Assembly: GCA_015039365.1 (NCBI GenBank)
Contig: WION01000002.1
Location: 496,001-560,000, forward strand
Direction: 5' to 3'
DNA length: 64,000 bases
From: Amanita rubescens
Lineage: Eukaryota > Basidiomycota > Agaricomycetes > Agaricales > Amanitaceae
Shown here: positions 32,223 through 44,524 of the stretch, piece by piece
Numbering within the stretch: position 1 is the stretch's first letter
How the letters are laid out: every line of letters starts with the position of its first letter
Notes under the pieces: generated by a model
Told to the model about the DNA's origin: nothing
Databases searched by the model: none
What the model saw: the letters and a program-made list of their open reading frames with translations, nothing else
Program-made: the position numbers and the translations under genes

Positions 32223-32411
32223 CGGTATAGTCCTTTTGTTGTATTATCATCTTATAGGTAGCATTCTCTTGTGTGTCGTTATGTGAATTCTACTTCTGTT
32301 GCTTTGCAAGACAAGTAAGAAGCCTACAAGTCTAATGAACACAGATAAGGTCACCCAACTACTCTACAGATTGATATTCTCTTTGTTGATGCACGTCGCG
32401 GACAATACATT

Positions 32412-35400
32412 TCAGATTCTTACAACAATGAATGGCACCTACATGGAGTGTCAAAATGGATTTGTCAAAGCAATTGATAGAGACCTACCTCCACGTCCTC
32501 GCCTTGTTCGTCTGACACCATGACTTCAACCGTCAAAGCCTGCACGTGCGGTGGTATCGGTTTCTTGCTGACGTGCTCCACCAGCTTGCTGAACTTCATG
32601 GGAAGTCGTTCATCGCTCTGTCGTCCATGAAGCGATATACATGGAGTACAGACGAATTAACTCACCTTCTTCTTTCCAATGAATGGACTCCAAAGCATGC
32701 TCACACCCTGACTAACCATCGACACCTCCAATTTATGATTCTCTTGGAACCAATCCACCATTTCTTGCAGCGAAGGATCATTCCTAAACTCGAAACGATC
32801 CCACAACGTCCATTCCGTCTCGCCATACTTTTGCTTAGACGCGGCTATTGGCTCAGAGAAGCCGAAGAATGGTAGAGCCAAGTTCACAAATCCATTCTTG
32901 TAACTCTCGAACTTCTTCTTTCCATCGACGATCTTGCAAGCAATTTAAGAATAGGAAATTATCTTCAACCAGTGACACACACACCTTATACAGTTCCAGG
33001 CAGACCAAACCTGTGACAAGCGATGTCGTTGTGGCAATAGCTGGAATAATCTTTCCTGCAATTTGCTTCGTTGTATGGCGGTCAGCGACAGTAATAGCGT
33101 AGTTAGAGGCTCGTAAGTTCGAGGCAGCTGTGATGAAGTCAATATGATGGTTCGTATCATCGTCCTTTTCAAACTCGACCGGCGTCAGACGGTAACCAGC
33201 GAGTGATGATGGAGACGGAAGCTTAGAAGGAAGGTCGTCGAGGTCATCATCGCCTGAAAAGTTTATTAGGTGGAGCGCAAGTCTTCTCAGCATGTCAATC
33301 ATACCGTTGCCAGCCTGAGGGACTGGGTCGTTGTCATTGATTTGAACTTTCACGCCGCTTTTAGGTGTAAACTCCGGAACGATAACCGAATCAGCAACTT
33401 TTCGGAATATGGCAGGGTCCGTTTCGCCTTTCAAACCATAATTGAAAGCATGCAGGTTAGCAGCTGCAATGATGTATTGGAGGTGCAACGACTGAAAAAA
33501 ATAACTGTCAGTCAGACCATGTGCAAGGCAACGACTCACATCGTTCGAATTAAACGTCAATGGGTCTGGTGCCCTTTTCGGACCACTCCAAAATGGCTGT
33601 CCCGTACTCGTCACTGCATCTTTTGGTAGACTGAACAACAATTGCTGAATGTCATTGTTATAGTCGCGTTCAAATTGGAGGCGGGCCCAGACGATGCATT
33701 CTTCGAAGGTGAGCGGCTTATTGATCACCAGGTATGACATTATCTGATCTATCTGATCTTTCTGTTGACCCGAATACTTCACAGTATTCTGCAAGTAATT
33801 TGGCTCCGATAGATATGCGTTCACAGCTTGAGCTGGCTTCACGAAGAGATTATCAAATTGCGTCCGACTCCACTACAAGACGGAGTGAGTAGTCGACGCC
33901 AGGGGGAAGAATGGCTATACCTCGATCGTGTGGTTGATAGCGTTAGGGAAGTTCTTAATGGTACAAGAGGGAGTCTCCTTTTCAGGAGGATCTTGCGAAG
34001 ACGCGTATGACTCTGTCAAGTCGGGAATAATGACTTGGGTGTTGCCTTTCGTTCCCAAAGTACCAGACTCGAGTAGAGGTTTCCTATAAAATACGCAACG
34101 CTGATCCATATACAGACCTATTGAAATTATTAATTTATGTTATGCCAAACTAATGTTATACGCACGGGCTTTAATGTTATCAAGAGCGTTTGTAACACCA
34201 TCTACATCGTTGAAAAATTCTTCATTATAAACGTCTATGCAACAGTTAGCACTTTGTATGACAGTACCGAATGGAGGTACCTTCTGTGTTCGAGCCCACA
34301 GGATCCTGCCTAGCATGAATTTTTCCAGTCAAGTCGGGATTCATATCGGATACTGCGCTCGCCGCCACCTCCGCCTTAAACTTTCCGAGATCCTTGGGCC
34401 TGAAAAGGAATTGGCGGTTAAGGTTACTCTTCTCAATCGTGTCCAAATCGGTGACATGAATTAACCCCTTGGAGCCTGAGGCTAATCCCATCATACTCCA
34501 ATTTTTGAGCATTTCGCAACCAATGGCTCCGGAACCAACAAGGAATTGACGGTGGTTTCCAAGCTTCTCCTGGAATTTATGCCCGAACACTGCAATCTGA
34601 GGGTCGTAACGAGAATTCTTTGGTTGACAGTCAGCCTCAGAAGGAAGCTCATCCGGCAGAGACTCGAGTGAATCGAAATACAAGTGTTGCACCATGGGAT
34701 GGAATTTAGCTGAGCAGGCTTTGAGAACTTCTTGAGCAACAAATCCGCCAATGACAGCATTTATGGGAGACAAATCGCCGGTAGCTTGGTATGCCAGCTC
34801 TGCCACTGTCTTTTCATCGGCGTCTGCATCACACTTCTTCGCCAAGAGGACGAGCTCTGCCGCATCCGCCGCATTCCTTGGTCGAGGAAGACGCTGATTC
34901 TTTCTCCGATATTCAGATAGAGCTTGGAATCCGGCATGCAGAGTTGCTGGTCGGTCAAACTTTCCAAAATCAGTGATAAAGAGCTCTGGCTCTTTCAATG
35001 AATCCGCGAGGGATTTCTACGAGGAAAATTTAGACAAGTGTGGTACATAGCCTTACAAGGGCTCACAAAGTCAATTATTTTGGGCATCTTGACTTGGGTG
35101 AAGATACCGCCAGCCTTGTAATTGCTAAGGTTTGAGGTATCGCCGATGGTAAACGTGTAAGGGCCTTTCACGGAAATCTTTCGCGGCTCACAGCCGTTTA
35201 GTTCTGTCATACCCTGCACTTCTGTAAATGTGACGAAATCACCATCTTCTAACCCATGTCTTGTCTCGTCCAAGCAAGTAACTAGAGCATCTTGACCCTG
35301 ATCATGGATGTCAGGAACAGAACTGTTTCGAGTGCGAGAACAAGTTTACCTTCTCTACAGAAACAGTCATACCAGTCAGGGGCTGTTCTCCTGTAGGATC

Positions 35401-36254
35401 TACGCAGGTGAATTTGGAACCAAAGTCATTGAATACCGATCTTGCGCAATGTCAGTTAATTTCAGGCTCAAGACAAGGGAGCCGTTTACCCAAAGAGCCC
35501 GCGGGTCTCCGCTGAGATGAAAGCGACATCATTCTTATGAGTCCATTCGTTGATCTCGATCTGCTTTTGGAGCGATACGCCGCAGAGAACAACGACCTTG
35601 GCGCAATTGAGATTAGAGTATAGCGTAGTTCATTTATGACTTACTTGAAACCCCTTGATCAAGTCGATAGTGATATCTTGCCCAGGCTGTCCTCCGAGGT
35701 CTCGGACTGGTACGTAGGCATTCAATTCCGCAAGACGCGGAAGGGTGGCTGCGGCTCTTGGTTTGCCAATGTCTTCTTTCCTCAAGAAGAACTACGCCGA
35801 TTTCATCGCGCCATATAATTACGCCAAGTCGATCAATCATCTCACCTGCGAACTTAGGTCTTGCACGCTAACCAGTTCCGGATCGTAGATTGTAACGGAT
35901 TTGACACCGGCAAGGACAACATTTTTGGCTGTTGATGAGTCAGGATCGTACACTCTGTGCAGCGCTTAGGTGGCGACGCGCCTATTTCAACACCGAGACC
36001 CAGCATCCCAACTATCAACACGTTGGATGCTGCCATTTTTTTCATGGCTGCGGCCTAGATTAGGTTACGCCCTAGCAAGAGCCTGATATACGTTACCTTC
36101 GTGACCTAGGACATATCTTACGAGACAAGAACATCATTACACGGGAACTGATGAGCAGGACACATAGGACATACAGCTGACGCGAATAGAGGCCTTCATC
36201 GATTGCGGCCTCGTCGATGTCCATTGCAGCGGCGATATTAGAAGGCGGAGACAT
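32412..36254 (-). CDS. UBA1: Ubiquitin-activating enzyme E1 (Uba1)
   Basis: ATP-dependent enzyme that starts the ubiquitin cascade. The start, [20 protein letters not shown], leads to [13 protein letters not shown], the inactive adenylation domain. The first catalytic-half pieces follow ([20 protein letters not shown]), then [20 protein letters not shown], the active adenylation domain with [20 protein letters not shown] and [20 protein letters not shown], and the thioester Cys in [18 protein letters not shown] (Cys codon 33963-33965). The four-helix/second catalytic half ([20 protein letters not shown]) and the ubiquitin-fold domain ([20 protein letters not shown]) close it, ending VPFIVVRI at 32412. 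About fifteen exons. One early intron (35929-35981) begins with GC. All key residues are present. Confidence 0.94.
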
Positions 36255-36606
36255 ATTGATAAGAGACAGAGAAGGAGATGACGAATTCCTGTTTAAGGCT
36301 TAGTTGATCGTGAGCGTGACCCTTTCAAGGCGCGATCGCCACGTGCCAGAGTATTGTATTGCCACCTGTATGTACAACTAGTACTTCATGATGAGGAGCG
36401 CGCGTCTACTAGCTTCGCTTCCTCCTCCTACGTGAAACGGGGTGACCAGCACGGAGTGACCTCGCCAACAACGTCACAGCTGCTATGAAACAGGGATCCA
36501 GCAATTAGCAAAACATAGCGTCGATCTCCAGCCCACCACGTTTCGACCGTCTGGAACACCTGATGAAAAACGTAGATAAGAACTCGGATGTCTTCCTGCC
36601 TCCCCT
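36255..36606. other. UBA1 upstream region
   Basis: Contains the promoter of UBA1 (read leftward) and the 3' flank of the cyclin gene. An E-box, CACGTG, lies at 36340-36345, about 90 bp upstream of the UBA1 start. No coding frame or repeat seen. Confidence 0.5.
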
Positions 36607-38287
36607 CTAAGTCATGATCGGCACAAAATGTTCATCAATGTCAGACTGCGCAAACACGTTTGAGATGGGATTGCTGAGTATAGTGCGTGGAACCTGGACG
36701 GGGTGACGGACGGTCCGGTTTGTCGGACGAGCGATAGGTGATATTCCAAAAGCCCGGGGTCTCGTTATTACGATAGGATCGGCTGCCGGATTCCAGGCCA
36801 TCAAATATGACCGAGTCCGGAGAAGTAGTGGGGCACTCGTGAATTCAAATCTATCCGCCGAATAATATGGCTCGAGAAGTTCGAGCACAAGTTCCCAAGA
36901 ATTGCCTTCATGCGCGTGTAAGAATCGTAGCTTGTCGTGCTCGGAGGATGAAGCGCTGGCATCAGCCATGAGTCCATGAAGCATCTCCATGGCAGCGCAC
37001 TGAAGATCCTTGGAGTGACCAGCGAAGAATTCGGCTTGGCAGTATGTCTGTAGGTGCTCAATCCACCTCTGCCACTCATGATTGGATATGTAAATGTTGT
37101 AATCCAGAATTCTCAAGACGGTTCGTTCCAAAGCTTTCACCGTCTTCATAGGTAGCTCAAAGTACGGCTGCCTAGGTGCAGGTCGTAGTTAGCACATGAT
37201 CAAAAAAGTACCGCGGCTGTAAAGGCTTACCAGATGCTTAACAGATGAGTAGTATCTTCCAACCACTTCTCGGCAAGTATATTACCAAGCAAAAATACCC
37301 TCCACGCGATCGCACCACCTTCGGAGCTTGTAAACATCCCTGGATGCATGAATCCGTTGGGAAAAAGACGTTCAATATACCAAAACGCCAGTAAGATGAC
37401 GGACTCCGAGAATCGGAAGTCCCACAGGAGGCCAGTGATGTTTCTCCACAATCTGTCATAGACAGGAGCGCTACTGTAGAACATACTAGGTCATTACCTG
37501 ACGTAATAATTAATCATAGCTAACTCACACTGAAGGCTTGCCGCGGAACTGAGTCCGAGTTAATGTATTAATTAGGTAGTCTGTGTACCATCTCGCGTGC
37601 CAAATAAACCCTGGAATAGGTCAGCATGGCTTTCACTTGAGTGCTGTACACCTTACCGTCTGCCTCAACTCGCATGCGTTTATGCGTGAAACGTACTTCA
37701 CGCTTGATACCATCAATGAAATCCTGAGTAAACAAACTTTGTCCAACGGAACTTGTCCGGCAGCGCTTCATAGGACGCGCGATAGGGGAATAGCCATCAA
37801 CAATCGAGTGCAAGGCGCTCGACTTGGTTCGGGCCGCGGGATACAGAGCGGCATTGCTGCGCTCATCATTCAATTGACCACCTATCGTTCCGACACGCTT
37901 CATCATCGATTCAGGTGACAAATCGGGTTCCATTCGCTGTATGTCCTCCAGAGTAGGAGGGGGCGGGAAGATAGAAGCATTGAGGAAACGAAGTGGGGAG
38001 TTAGATAGGGTGTGTTTTTGATAAGTGGAAGCCGGGAAATTGTCTTGCCACGTAGAGTAAAAGGAGCTAGACGGCGCAAGCCCCTCAAATGTATCCGGCA
38101 GGTTCAGCAATTCTAGTAGAGACGATGGTTGGATCCGGACCGCCTCTCCGACGACGCCAAAGGTCGGAGTGGCGAGAGTATCAGGGTCAGGAGCTTGGAG
38201 AAATTTAGGACGATTGTAATATTTCTTCTGTCCAACCAAACCGGAAGGGAAAAATTCCCTGTTGCGGAATTCAGCAACAGAAGGCAT
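36607..38287 (-). CDS. Cyclin N-terminal-domain protein (Pcl/Pho80-like)
   Basis: Predicted cyclin of about 480 aa. The first exon encodes MPSVAEFRNREFFPSGLVGQ, a disordered Pro/Ser part, then AREMVHRLPNT-like sequence before short exons. The cyclin box is recognisable: FRFSESVILLAFWYIERLFP, WRVFLLGNILAEKWLEDTTH, LSIWQPYFELPMKTVKALER and VLRILDYNIYISNHEWQRWI, with the Lys-Glu pair expected for CDK contact replaced by a K/E arrangement (AEKW). The order and spacing fit Pcl-type cyclins better than A/B cyclins. The C-terminus is disordered. I chose the ATG at 38285-38287: a TATA element at 38384-38391 places transcription start downstream of the alternative ATG at 38377, which lies only 7 bp from it. 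The partner CDK is unknown. Confidence 0.75.
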
Positions 38288-38746
38288 CGCAGCGGGACTA
38301 GATGGCGGAGGACGCGAGGATACACGAAAGATGGTGGAGTGAAGGGTGGGGGTTCCAGGGACCAAGTCAAGAATCATATCGCTCTTATATAGAGCAATTC
38401 AAGGGCGAGCCACTGATGGCCGTCAGAGCGTCATTGTCAAACCAGGAAACCCATGCGGTGAAAAGTGAAGAGTCAAGCTGTGGCCACCTTTAAGCATTTG
38501 GAAACTGCGCATACCACAAAGCAGTGTGGCTTACGGCGGCTACAAAAAGGGTCAAAAATGGAAATATGGTCACATCCACACGAGGCGAGTCGTACTCCAC
38601 GTGCCTCTGGAGAACAGCTTTGAAGTTTCAGAGCTTTAAGCAGTCAAATAATCCGGGGTGTCAACTGTGCAAGGCAGCAGGTAAAGGTTGCGTGTTTCAA
38701 TAGTATATTACAATAAGAGTACTTGGCAGGTTTGGATGGCACACTG
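38288..38746. other. Cyclin promoter and Cactin 3' flank
   Basis: Upstream of the cyclin start there is a TATA element; the rest, to the Cactin stop at 38747, has no credible coding frame. A plus-strand open frame here is antisense to the cyclin exon and has no motif. Confidence 0.5.
38384..38391 (-). promoter_or_regulatory. TATA box of the cyclin gene
   Basis: The minus strand reads CTATATAAGAG. It lies about 97 bp upstream of the chosen ATG at 38287, a normal distance for a start site some 30 bp downstream of the box plus a short leader, and makes the ATG at 38377 unlikely. Confidence 0.55.
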
Positions 38747-41009
38747 TTACTTGCGGTAGAACTGCATAAGAATGTCAGAATGAACAGATCGTGTAATGAT
38801 GTATGAACTGTAAGGACTTACGTTACGTCGGAAGTTGAACCACAGAGAAAGACAGCCACGATCAAAGCTGCTTCGAAAGCCACTGTTTGACCAATTAGAC
38901 TGGCACCTGATATCATCAAAGCAAGGAACGCACCGTTTATGCGAGTATTCCCATTCACGATTGACAATGCGAAAGGCGATATCCTCGTAAGGTGGACCTG
39001 CACTAAAGTGAAGCAAAACTGTTTCCTCGTTTCCGGGTTCTTTCACAATCTTATAAGTTGGAGCTTTCGATTTGTCAATAAGATCAGGATAGAAGATATT
39101 AAACTATATAAAGCATGAGTGCACAGACACCGTCAGTTGCTGTTATGCTTGCCTTGTATCCCTGGACAACTTTAGGTGGTGGATTATCGGTACTGCAATA
39201 ATTTATGAGTATTAAAGACGAGTAATGCATGAGGCAGCACTGACTCATAATGTGTCTGGTTATACTTGTTCCATTCGTATCCCGTGTGAACGCGGTTGAA
39301 GTATCTAGGTTTGCGTGGCCTGTATTTGTCTTCCCAGTTGTAGCTCGTCGGGTGCGCAATAATCTCTTCCAGGTTGAAGATTTCCTCCTCCTCATCTAGG
39401 TCTTTTTCAGCCTCAGCCCTGTATAGGGCTTCTGAAGCAAGATCCGCGCCGCTCGCAGCTTCTTCAACAGGCTCTTCGACAACCTGTTTGGCAGCTTTGG
39501 GTACGAAACGAGACGCAGCAACGGTACGCCTTTGGTAGCACTAAAATCTTGGTCAATAAATAATGCTGATCATAACAAACGAAACATACAAGGTCTCGCC
39601 TATCATCCTCTACGCTGATAACGCGAATTTGTCTATCATCCGAGTTCAATTTTGCAATATCCAAAAGTTCGGGACTCATTTCTCTATCATAAGGTTCCAC
39701 TTCTTCGGCGGCTCCCTCAAGGTCTACTTGCGCTGAAGATACAACATTATTGGGAACTTTGTTCGACGCCGATTTGACCACGCCAGCCAGGAGTTCTTCT
39801 TGCGCATGAAGGGCCTCGTCACGTTGTCTTTTACGTAGCTGCTCTAACCTATTACGGACGACGACCTCATGCAGGCTCTTGAGTTTCGCCTGAGCAAGCA
39901 TAGTCAAAAACCACTGCGGATGAATGAAATCAGAGTGCCCCACCTTGGCTTTCCAGACCAAGAGTTTCTTGAGCAAGTTCTCCCAGTACTCAGTGTCGAC
40001 TGGTTCGCCGCTAGTTAGCTTGTCCTGTACCTTGCGTTGCAATGCAGCAAGTTCATCGTATGTCTTTCCTGAAAGCAGTGCAGTAATATCCGATTCCACT
40101 GCGGCACCCGCCTCCAGGCCTCTTCTCTCATTTGATCTGATTCTTTCCAGGCGATCTTTGCACACCACCATCATGTTCTGTCAAAAACGCATGGATCAGT
40201 ACAGCCTTGGCCCCTGCAACAAAAAAGTCGCCGCACCGTCCAGAAGTCAATATTCACATCCACGTGTTCAAGAGATAGATATCGCTCAATATCATCGTGC
40301 AGCTCTTCTATTTGTTGTCCAGAAAGGTTCTGCGGAGCAGCATTAACATAAAGCCTCACCGCGAAGGACGTACACGCACATCCAATATATTGTAAGGTTC
40401 ATCGAGGTCAATCTCCAAACCTGCATCATCTTCCTGGTTCACCGCGTCTGCGTCAGCGGGAGCATTGACGTACTTGAGGTTGAGGGCCAAGAAGTCAATA
40501 GCTTTAGCTCTCTTCTCTTTGATGCGGATAGTAGCCCTCATGCGTTCCTGTTCCAGTTGGAAATCGCCCTCTTTAGACAACCACTCGGACATCTTGACTG
40601 ATTCTTGTAAGCGCTGCATCCTCAGCTCCTCTTCGTCACGCAATTTCTGCTCTGCCTCCCTCTCAGCGCGCCGTTTATTCAACCGCTCCAGTTCCTCCTT
40701 CGCATCCTGTCTGCGAATGACATCCCTCCTCTGCGCCTCCGAAAGGGATAAACCAGCCTTTCGTTCCTTTTCCATTTTCTTATGCCAGCGGAACTGTTGA
40801 CCGAGGTTGACGTCGTGAAATGGATTGTCGGTCGCGCTGTACACGCTAAGCTCCGCGACCTGCCTTGCCTCCTCCTCCTCCTTTATCCTCTTCTTCTCCG
40901 CCTTCCGCGCTCTTCGCTCCTCCGACTTATCTCGTTTGCGCCTAGACCGAGTGTCTCTATCTCTGCTCCTGCTCCTGCTGCGATGGCGCTTGCGGCTGTC
41001 AGAGTCCAT
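38747..41009 (-). CDS. CACTIN: Cactin (spliceosome-associated, Cay1 in fission yeast)
   Basis: Conserved nuclear splicing factor. The start, MDSDSRKRHRSRSRSRDRDT, is an RS-like basic segment. Next comes a charged helix with SATDNPFHDVNLGQQFRWHK, the highly conserved Cactin entry motif, then ERLNKRRAEREAEQKLRDEE and LALNLKYVNAPADADAVNQE (mid domain). LSGKTYDELAALQRKVQDKL and YWENLLKKLLVWKAKVGHSD follow. The CactinC_cactus C-terminal domain contains VQGYKFNIFYPDLIDKSKAP, GPPYEDIAFRIVNREWEYSH and GFRSSFDRGCLSLWFNFRRN, ending FYRK after a last intron. Stop at 38747. Divergent from MCX1, with 111 bp between starts. CWC21 nearby is also a spliceosome protein. Complete and typical. Confidence 0.95.
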
Positions 41010-41120
41010 GTTGAGCGTGAGTATTTGTGCGTGTTGTTGCCGCGGAACACGATGTTGCCGGTGGGCCGCGGTGAGTTAAGTATAGTTGGAGTCGATGTTC
41101 TGCCATCCTTATCGTTCGCC

Positions 41121-43387
41121 ATGTTAATCAGGTATAGACTCCCCGTTTTCTGCCTCAGGCCAATAGTGCGATCTATCCGCACTCAAACCCTTCACGAGCA
41201 GACCCTCAATGACCAGAGCGACACCCCATATCCGCGCCCTCCAGGCCTTGGTCTCGCTACACCAAGAGAGGTGTGCACATGCCACTAATTCGCTACTAGT
41301 ACACATCTATTAACGCTGCCATTAGCTCATGGAGTACCTCAACCAATTCATCGTTGGCCAGGAGACAGCGAAGAAAGTCCTGTCCGTCGCGTGAGTATTG
41401 TTTGCGATTCATTCCCATGGCGTTGAACCGTCCCAGCGTGTATAACCACTACAATCGCGTCCGCGCAAATATGTCACACATGTTCGACACTACAGAGGAT
41501 ACAATAATGGGTGAGAGTATGTCCCGACAGCGTTTGCTTCAGCGTTTCGTTTAAACACTAGCAGATGGCGATATATCGGCCGCTAGGCTACGCCCGCTAC
41601 GGAATTCTCACTCTTCGCTTCTATCGCGGCGGCACTCTCCTGTGTTTGAAAAAAGCAACGTTTTGGTGATGTATGTGATGTATGTGAATCTTGTTGATTA
41701 CACCGCTGAGTATCTTCCAGAGGTCCAACGGGCTCAGGTCTGTGCTCAGCTTTCATATCAACTTCTTTGTTCCGATGCCCTTTGCACAGGGAAAACACTG
41801 CTGGCCAGGACACTGGCGAAAGTGCTCGATGTCCCGTTCTCTGTCAGCGATGCCAATTCGTTCACGCAGGTGGGTGATTCAATTCTCCAACAAACATGAT
41901 CATGAAATCATGTATTTCAGGCAGGATGTAAGATCGTTTTTGCATAAATCTCCATCGCTCCACTGAATATCGTGCAGATGTTGGAGAAGACGTTGACATG
42001 GCTATACAGAGACTGGTGCGTTACTATGGTGCAGCTTGAATCCATGATATTTACCATACGGCGCACAGCTCCAATCTGCAAACTGGGATCCAGTACGCGC
42101 AAGGTAAAGTACCAGGGTCCAGACCCGATCCGTGGACCACCGACATCTGACATTGCGTGACAGCATGGGAATCGTCTATATTGATGAAGTGGACAAGATT
42201 GCAAGGAAGTCTGGGTCTGCGACAGAAATGTCGCGTGACGTGGGTGGTGAAGGCGTTCAGCAGGCACTTCTGCGCATGATGGAAGGAGCAACAGTGACAG
42301 TCCAAGCAAAGGGGGCCCCTCCATCGGATATGACACCATTTACGGAGGTGGCCTCAGGTCAACGTCCACCGCATGCCGTAAATCGTGAGTTACCATCACC
42401 ATCAAATCCATCTCAGTTGACCTAAGCTGGGCATTCAGACAAACCGGACGTATACCACATTGAAACGTCGAATATACTTTTCATTCTAAGTGGAGCATTT
42501 GTCGGCCTAGATGTCATCATCAAGCAAAGAGTGGCCAAAGGGGTATGAAGCAGTGTGGTGCAGCATCATTAGTGTTCTGACAAGAGTCTGCAGCAGTCTA
42601 TCGGTTTTACTGCCGACGTCCCCAATAGCCAAGAGCCCCCTCTATTCTTCACGCCTAACGGCAAAGAATCTAATAACATTCTAGATCTTGTCGAAACGAG
42701 CGGCAAGTCGTCCCCTCAGTTGTACTTCTCGGCTGACACCGTGTACAGACCTCGTTAAATACGGGTAATGGACATCTTTTGCTACAATTGGCGATTAGCG
42801 ATTAACCGTCACTTTCCAGCTTCATACCCGAATTTATCTCTCGCATGCCGTCTGTAACAACGCTCTCGCCTCTGACGATCTCCGATCTAAGACGTATTTT
42901 GACCGAAGTCAAGGGTTCTCTGATATCTCAATACCAGTCACTGTTCGGATATTCGGGGGTTGAAATACGATTCACAAATGGAGCCCTTGAAGAGATATGT
43001 AAGAAAGCTTCAGAGCACGGTGGTGGTGCCCGAGGTTTGCGTGGCATAATGGTGGGTCAAGACTCTAATTCTGGCGATTTCATTTGTTGACTGTTGATCA
43101 CAGGAGTCGCTATTATTGGAACCTATGTATGAAGCTCCGTAAGTAGAACTGTCCCTTATCTCCGTTGTATGTCATTGACAGGTTGATTATTTGCCAATAG
43201 CGGATCGGTTAGTGTCATGCTATGACCGTAGATGAGCTCATACTCAAATTTCAAATAGGACATCAAGCACGTTCTGATAACGGACCAAGTCGTCCGTGGG
43301 GAGGCCCCTCCGGGATATTGGCGTAGAGGCGAGGGTGTGGCGTTCTTCGAAGCATGGGCAAACGCAGAAGGCATGAACACTCTATGA
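41121..43387 (+). CDS. MCX1: Mitochondrial ClpX-type AAA+ unfoldase (Mcx1)
   Basis: Matrix unfoldase related to bacterial ClpX. The presequence is [40 protein letters not shown] starts the AAA+ module; the bacterial N-terminal zinc-binding domain is absent. Walker A ([17 protein letters not shown]) is assembled across three exons, with a 17-nt exon at 41721-41737. [15 protein letters not shown], Walker [18 protein letters not shown], and [20 protein letters not shown] follow. [20 protein letters not shown] and [20 protein letters not shown] (sensor 2, GARGLR) end the module. The last exon reads [21 protein letters not shown]. No ClpP gene is visible nearby. Around ten exons; joins between 41880-42130 and 42580-42780 are approximate. 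Confidence 0.92.
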
Positions 43388-43639
43388 TTCTAAGCCGGAC
43401 TCTTCCTTCTCTTTTCCTCATCGCACACTGTACTATAGCATGTACTCTATTTGTTCCCAATACAGTGTATTTCAAACAACAAACTCCAAGGGGAAAGTAC
43501 ATTTAAGAATACAGGCTCTCCCGTTTAACTGTATAAAAGAAATCTCTTGGTCTAGCTATCAGTTACAAATGGTATGGGTGGAAGGTGACGGCAGAAGGAT
43601 TATCACTGCTTCAAAGGGCGAAATATAGTTCATAAACGC

Positions 43640-44410
43640 TTACTCGTCCTTTTCCTCATCCTCCTTCTTTTCCTCGTCGTCCTTCTCCTCCTCTTCGTCC
43701 TCCTTATCATTAGCATTTGTTGCGTTGGGGCTCAACTTGATATTAGATTCGCGAGCGTTTTCAAATGCCGTCTTAAACTGTGCAGCATCTAATATCGATC
43801 ACGCGATGAGTTACGCATAGATGGACGTCGAGATATATAACACTGACTCTCAGAGTTGGCAAAACGGATGGCGAGCGTTTCAGATGTTGGTGGCGTTTCC
43901 GAATAGTCAGCGGCTACTTTCCACACCCAACTTCTGTCCGATCCGATGTTAGGCTGGAGGCGCATCTCGGCAGAGACTGTAGATAGAATTAGGTACATGC
44001 CACTAGATTACGAGAAACCCGCTCTCACTCATGTGGTTCGCACAGACTTTGAGAGTCTTATCACGCCTCATCACAAGACGAATCTTCTTGGTTTCCTTGT
44101 GCTTGAGCAGACGAACATCGCCCGTTCCTCTTTCTTTCCACTCCGTAGATGTGGCCTCGAAACGGAAGAGCTTAGCACGCCTAGACCTGATTGACGGATG
44201 ATCGCAGAAAAGGGAAAAAAGAGAACGCACATTTTGAACAGGACTTCCTCGTTCTCTTCGTGAGTCTTTGTTTCTACCTGCTCAGTGAGCTTGATAACGG
44301 GTTCAAAGTGAGCATCGGTTTCCTCTTCCTGTCCTACGATGAGGAGCGGTGAACGAAATGGGTGAATAAAAGCGCACTCTTGGAGCAAGGGCGTTCTGTT
44401 CTTCGGACAT
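43640..44410 (-). CDS. YRB1: Ran-binding protein 1 (Yrb1)
   Basis: Cytosolic co-activator of RanGAP in nuclear transport. Starts [14 protein letters not shown] at 44410; after an intron, [20 protein letters not shown], the conserved entry to the Ran-binding domain. Then [40 protein letters not shown] (the WKERGxGxxKLL signature), [36 protein letters not shown] and [20 protein letters not shown]. The tail is very acidic, ending EEKDE at 43640, as in other RanBP1 proteins. Four to five exons, GT-AG. The N-terminal exon joins near 44330-44390 are approximate. Divergent from EMP24, 114 bp between starts. Confidence 0.93.
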
Positions 44411-44524
44411 GATATCGTCTTGATCTCTGGTCGTCTGCAAGATCGTCTTTGCAAATTTGATCAGACAATCCTCAGGTCCCCGGATACCGGCCCCTCGTTC
44501 CGGGGTCCCTCCGTCTTCTCATCC

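Noticed and set aside
38129..38392. Plus-strand frame over the cyclin start
   Set aside because: Antisense to the cyclin first exon, no motif.
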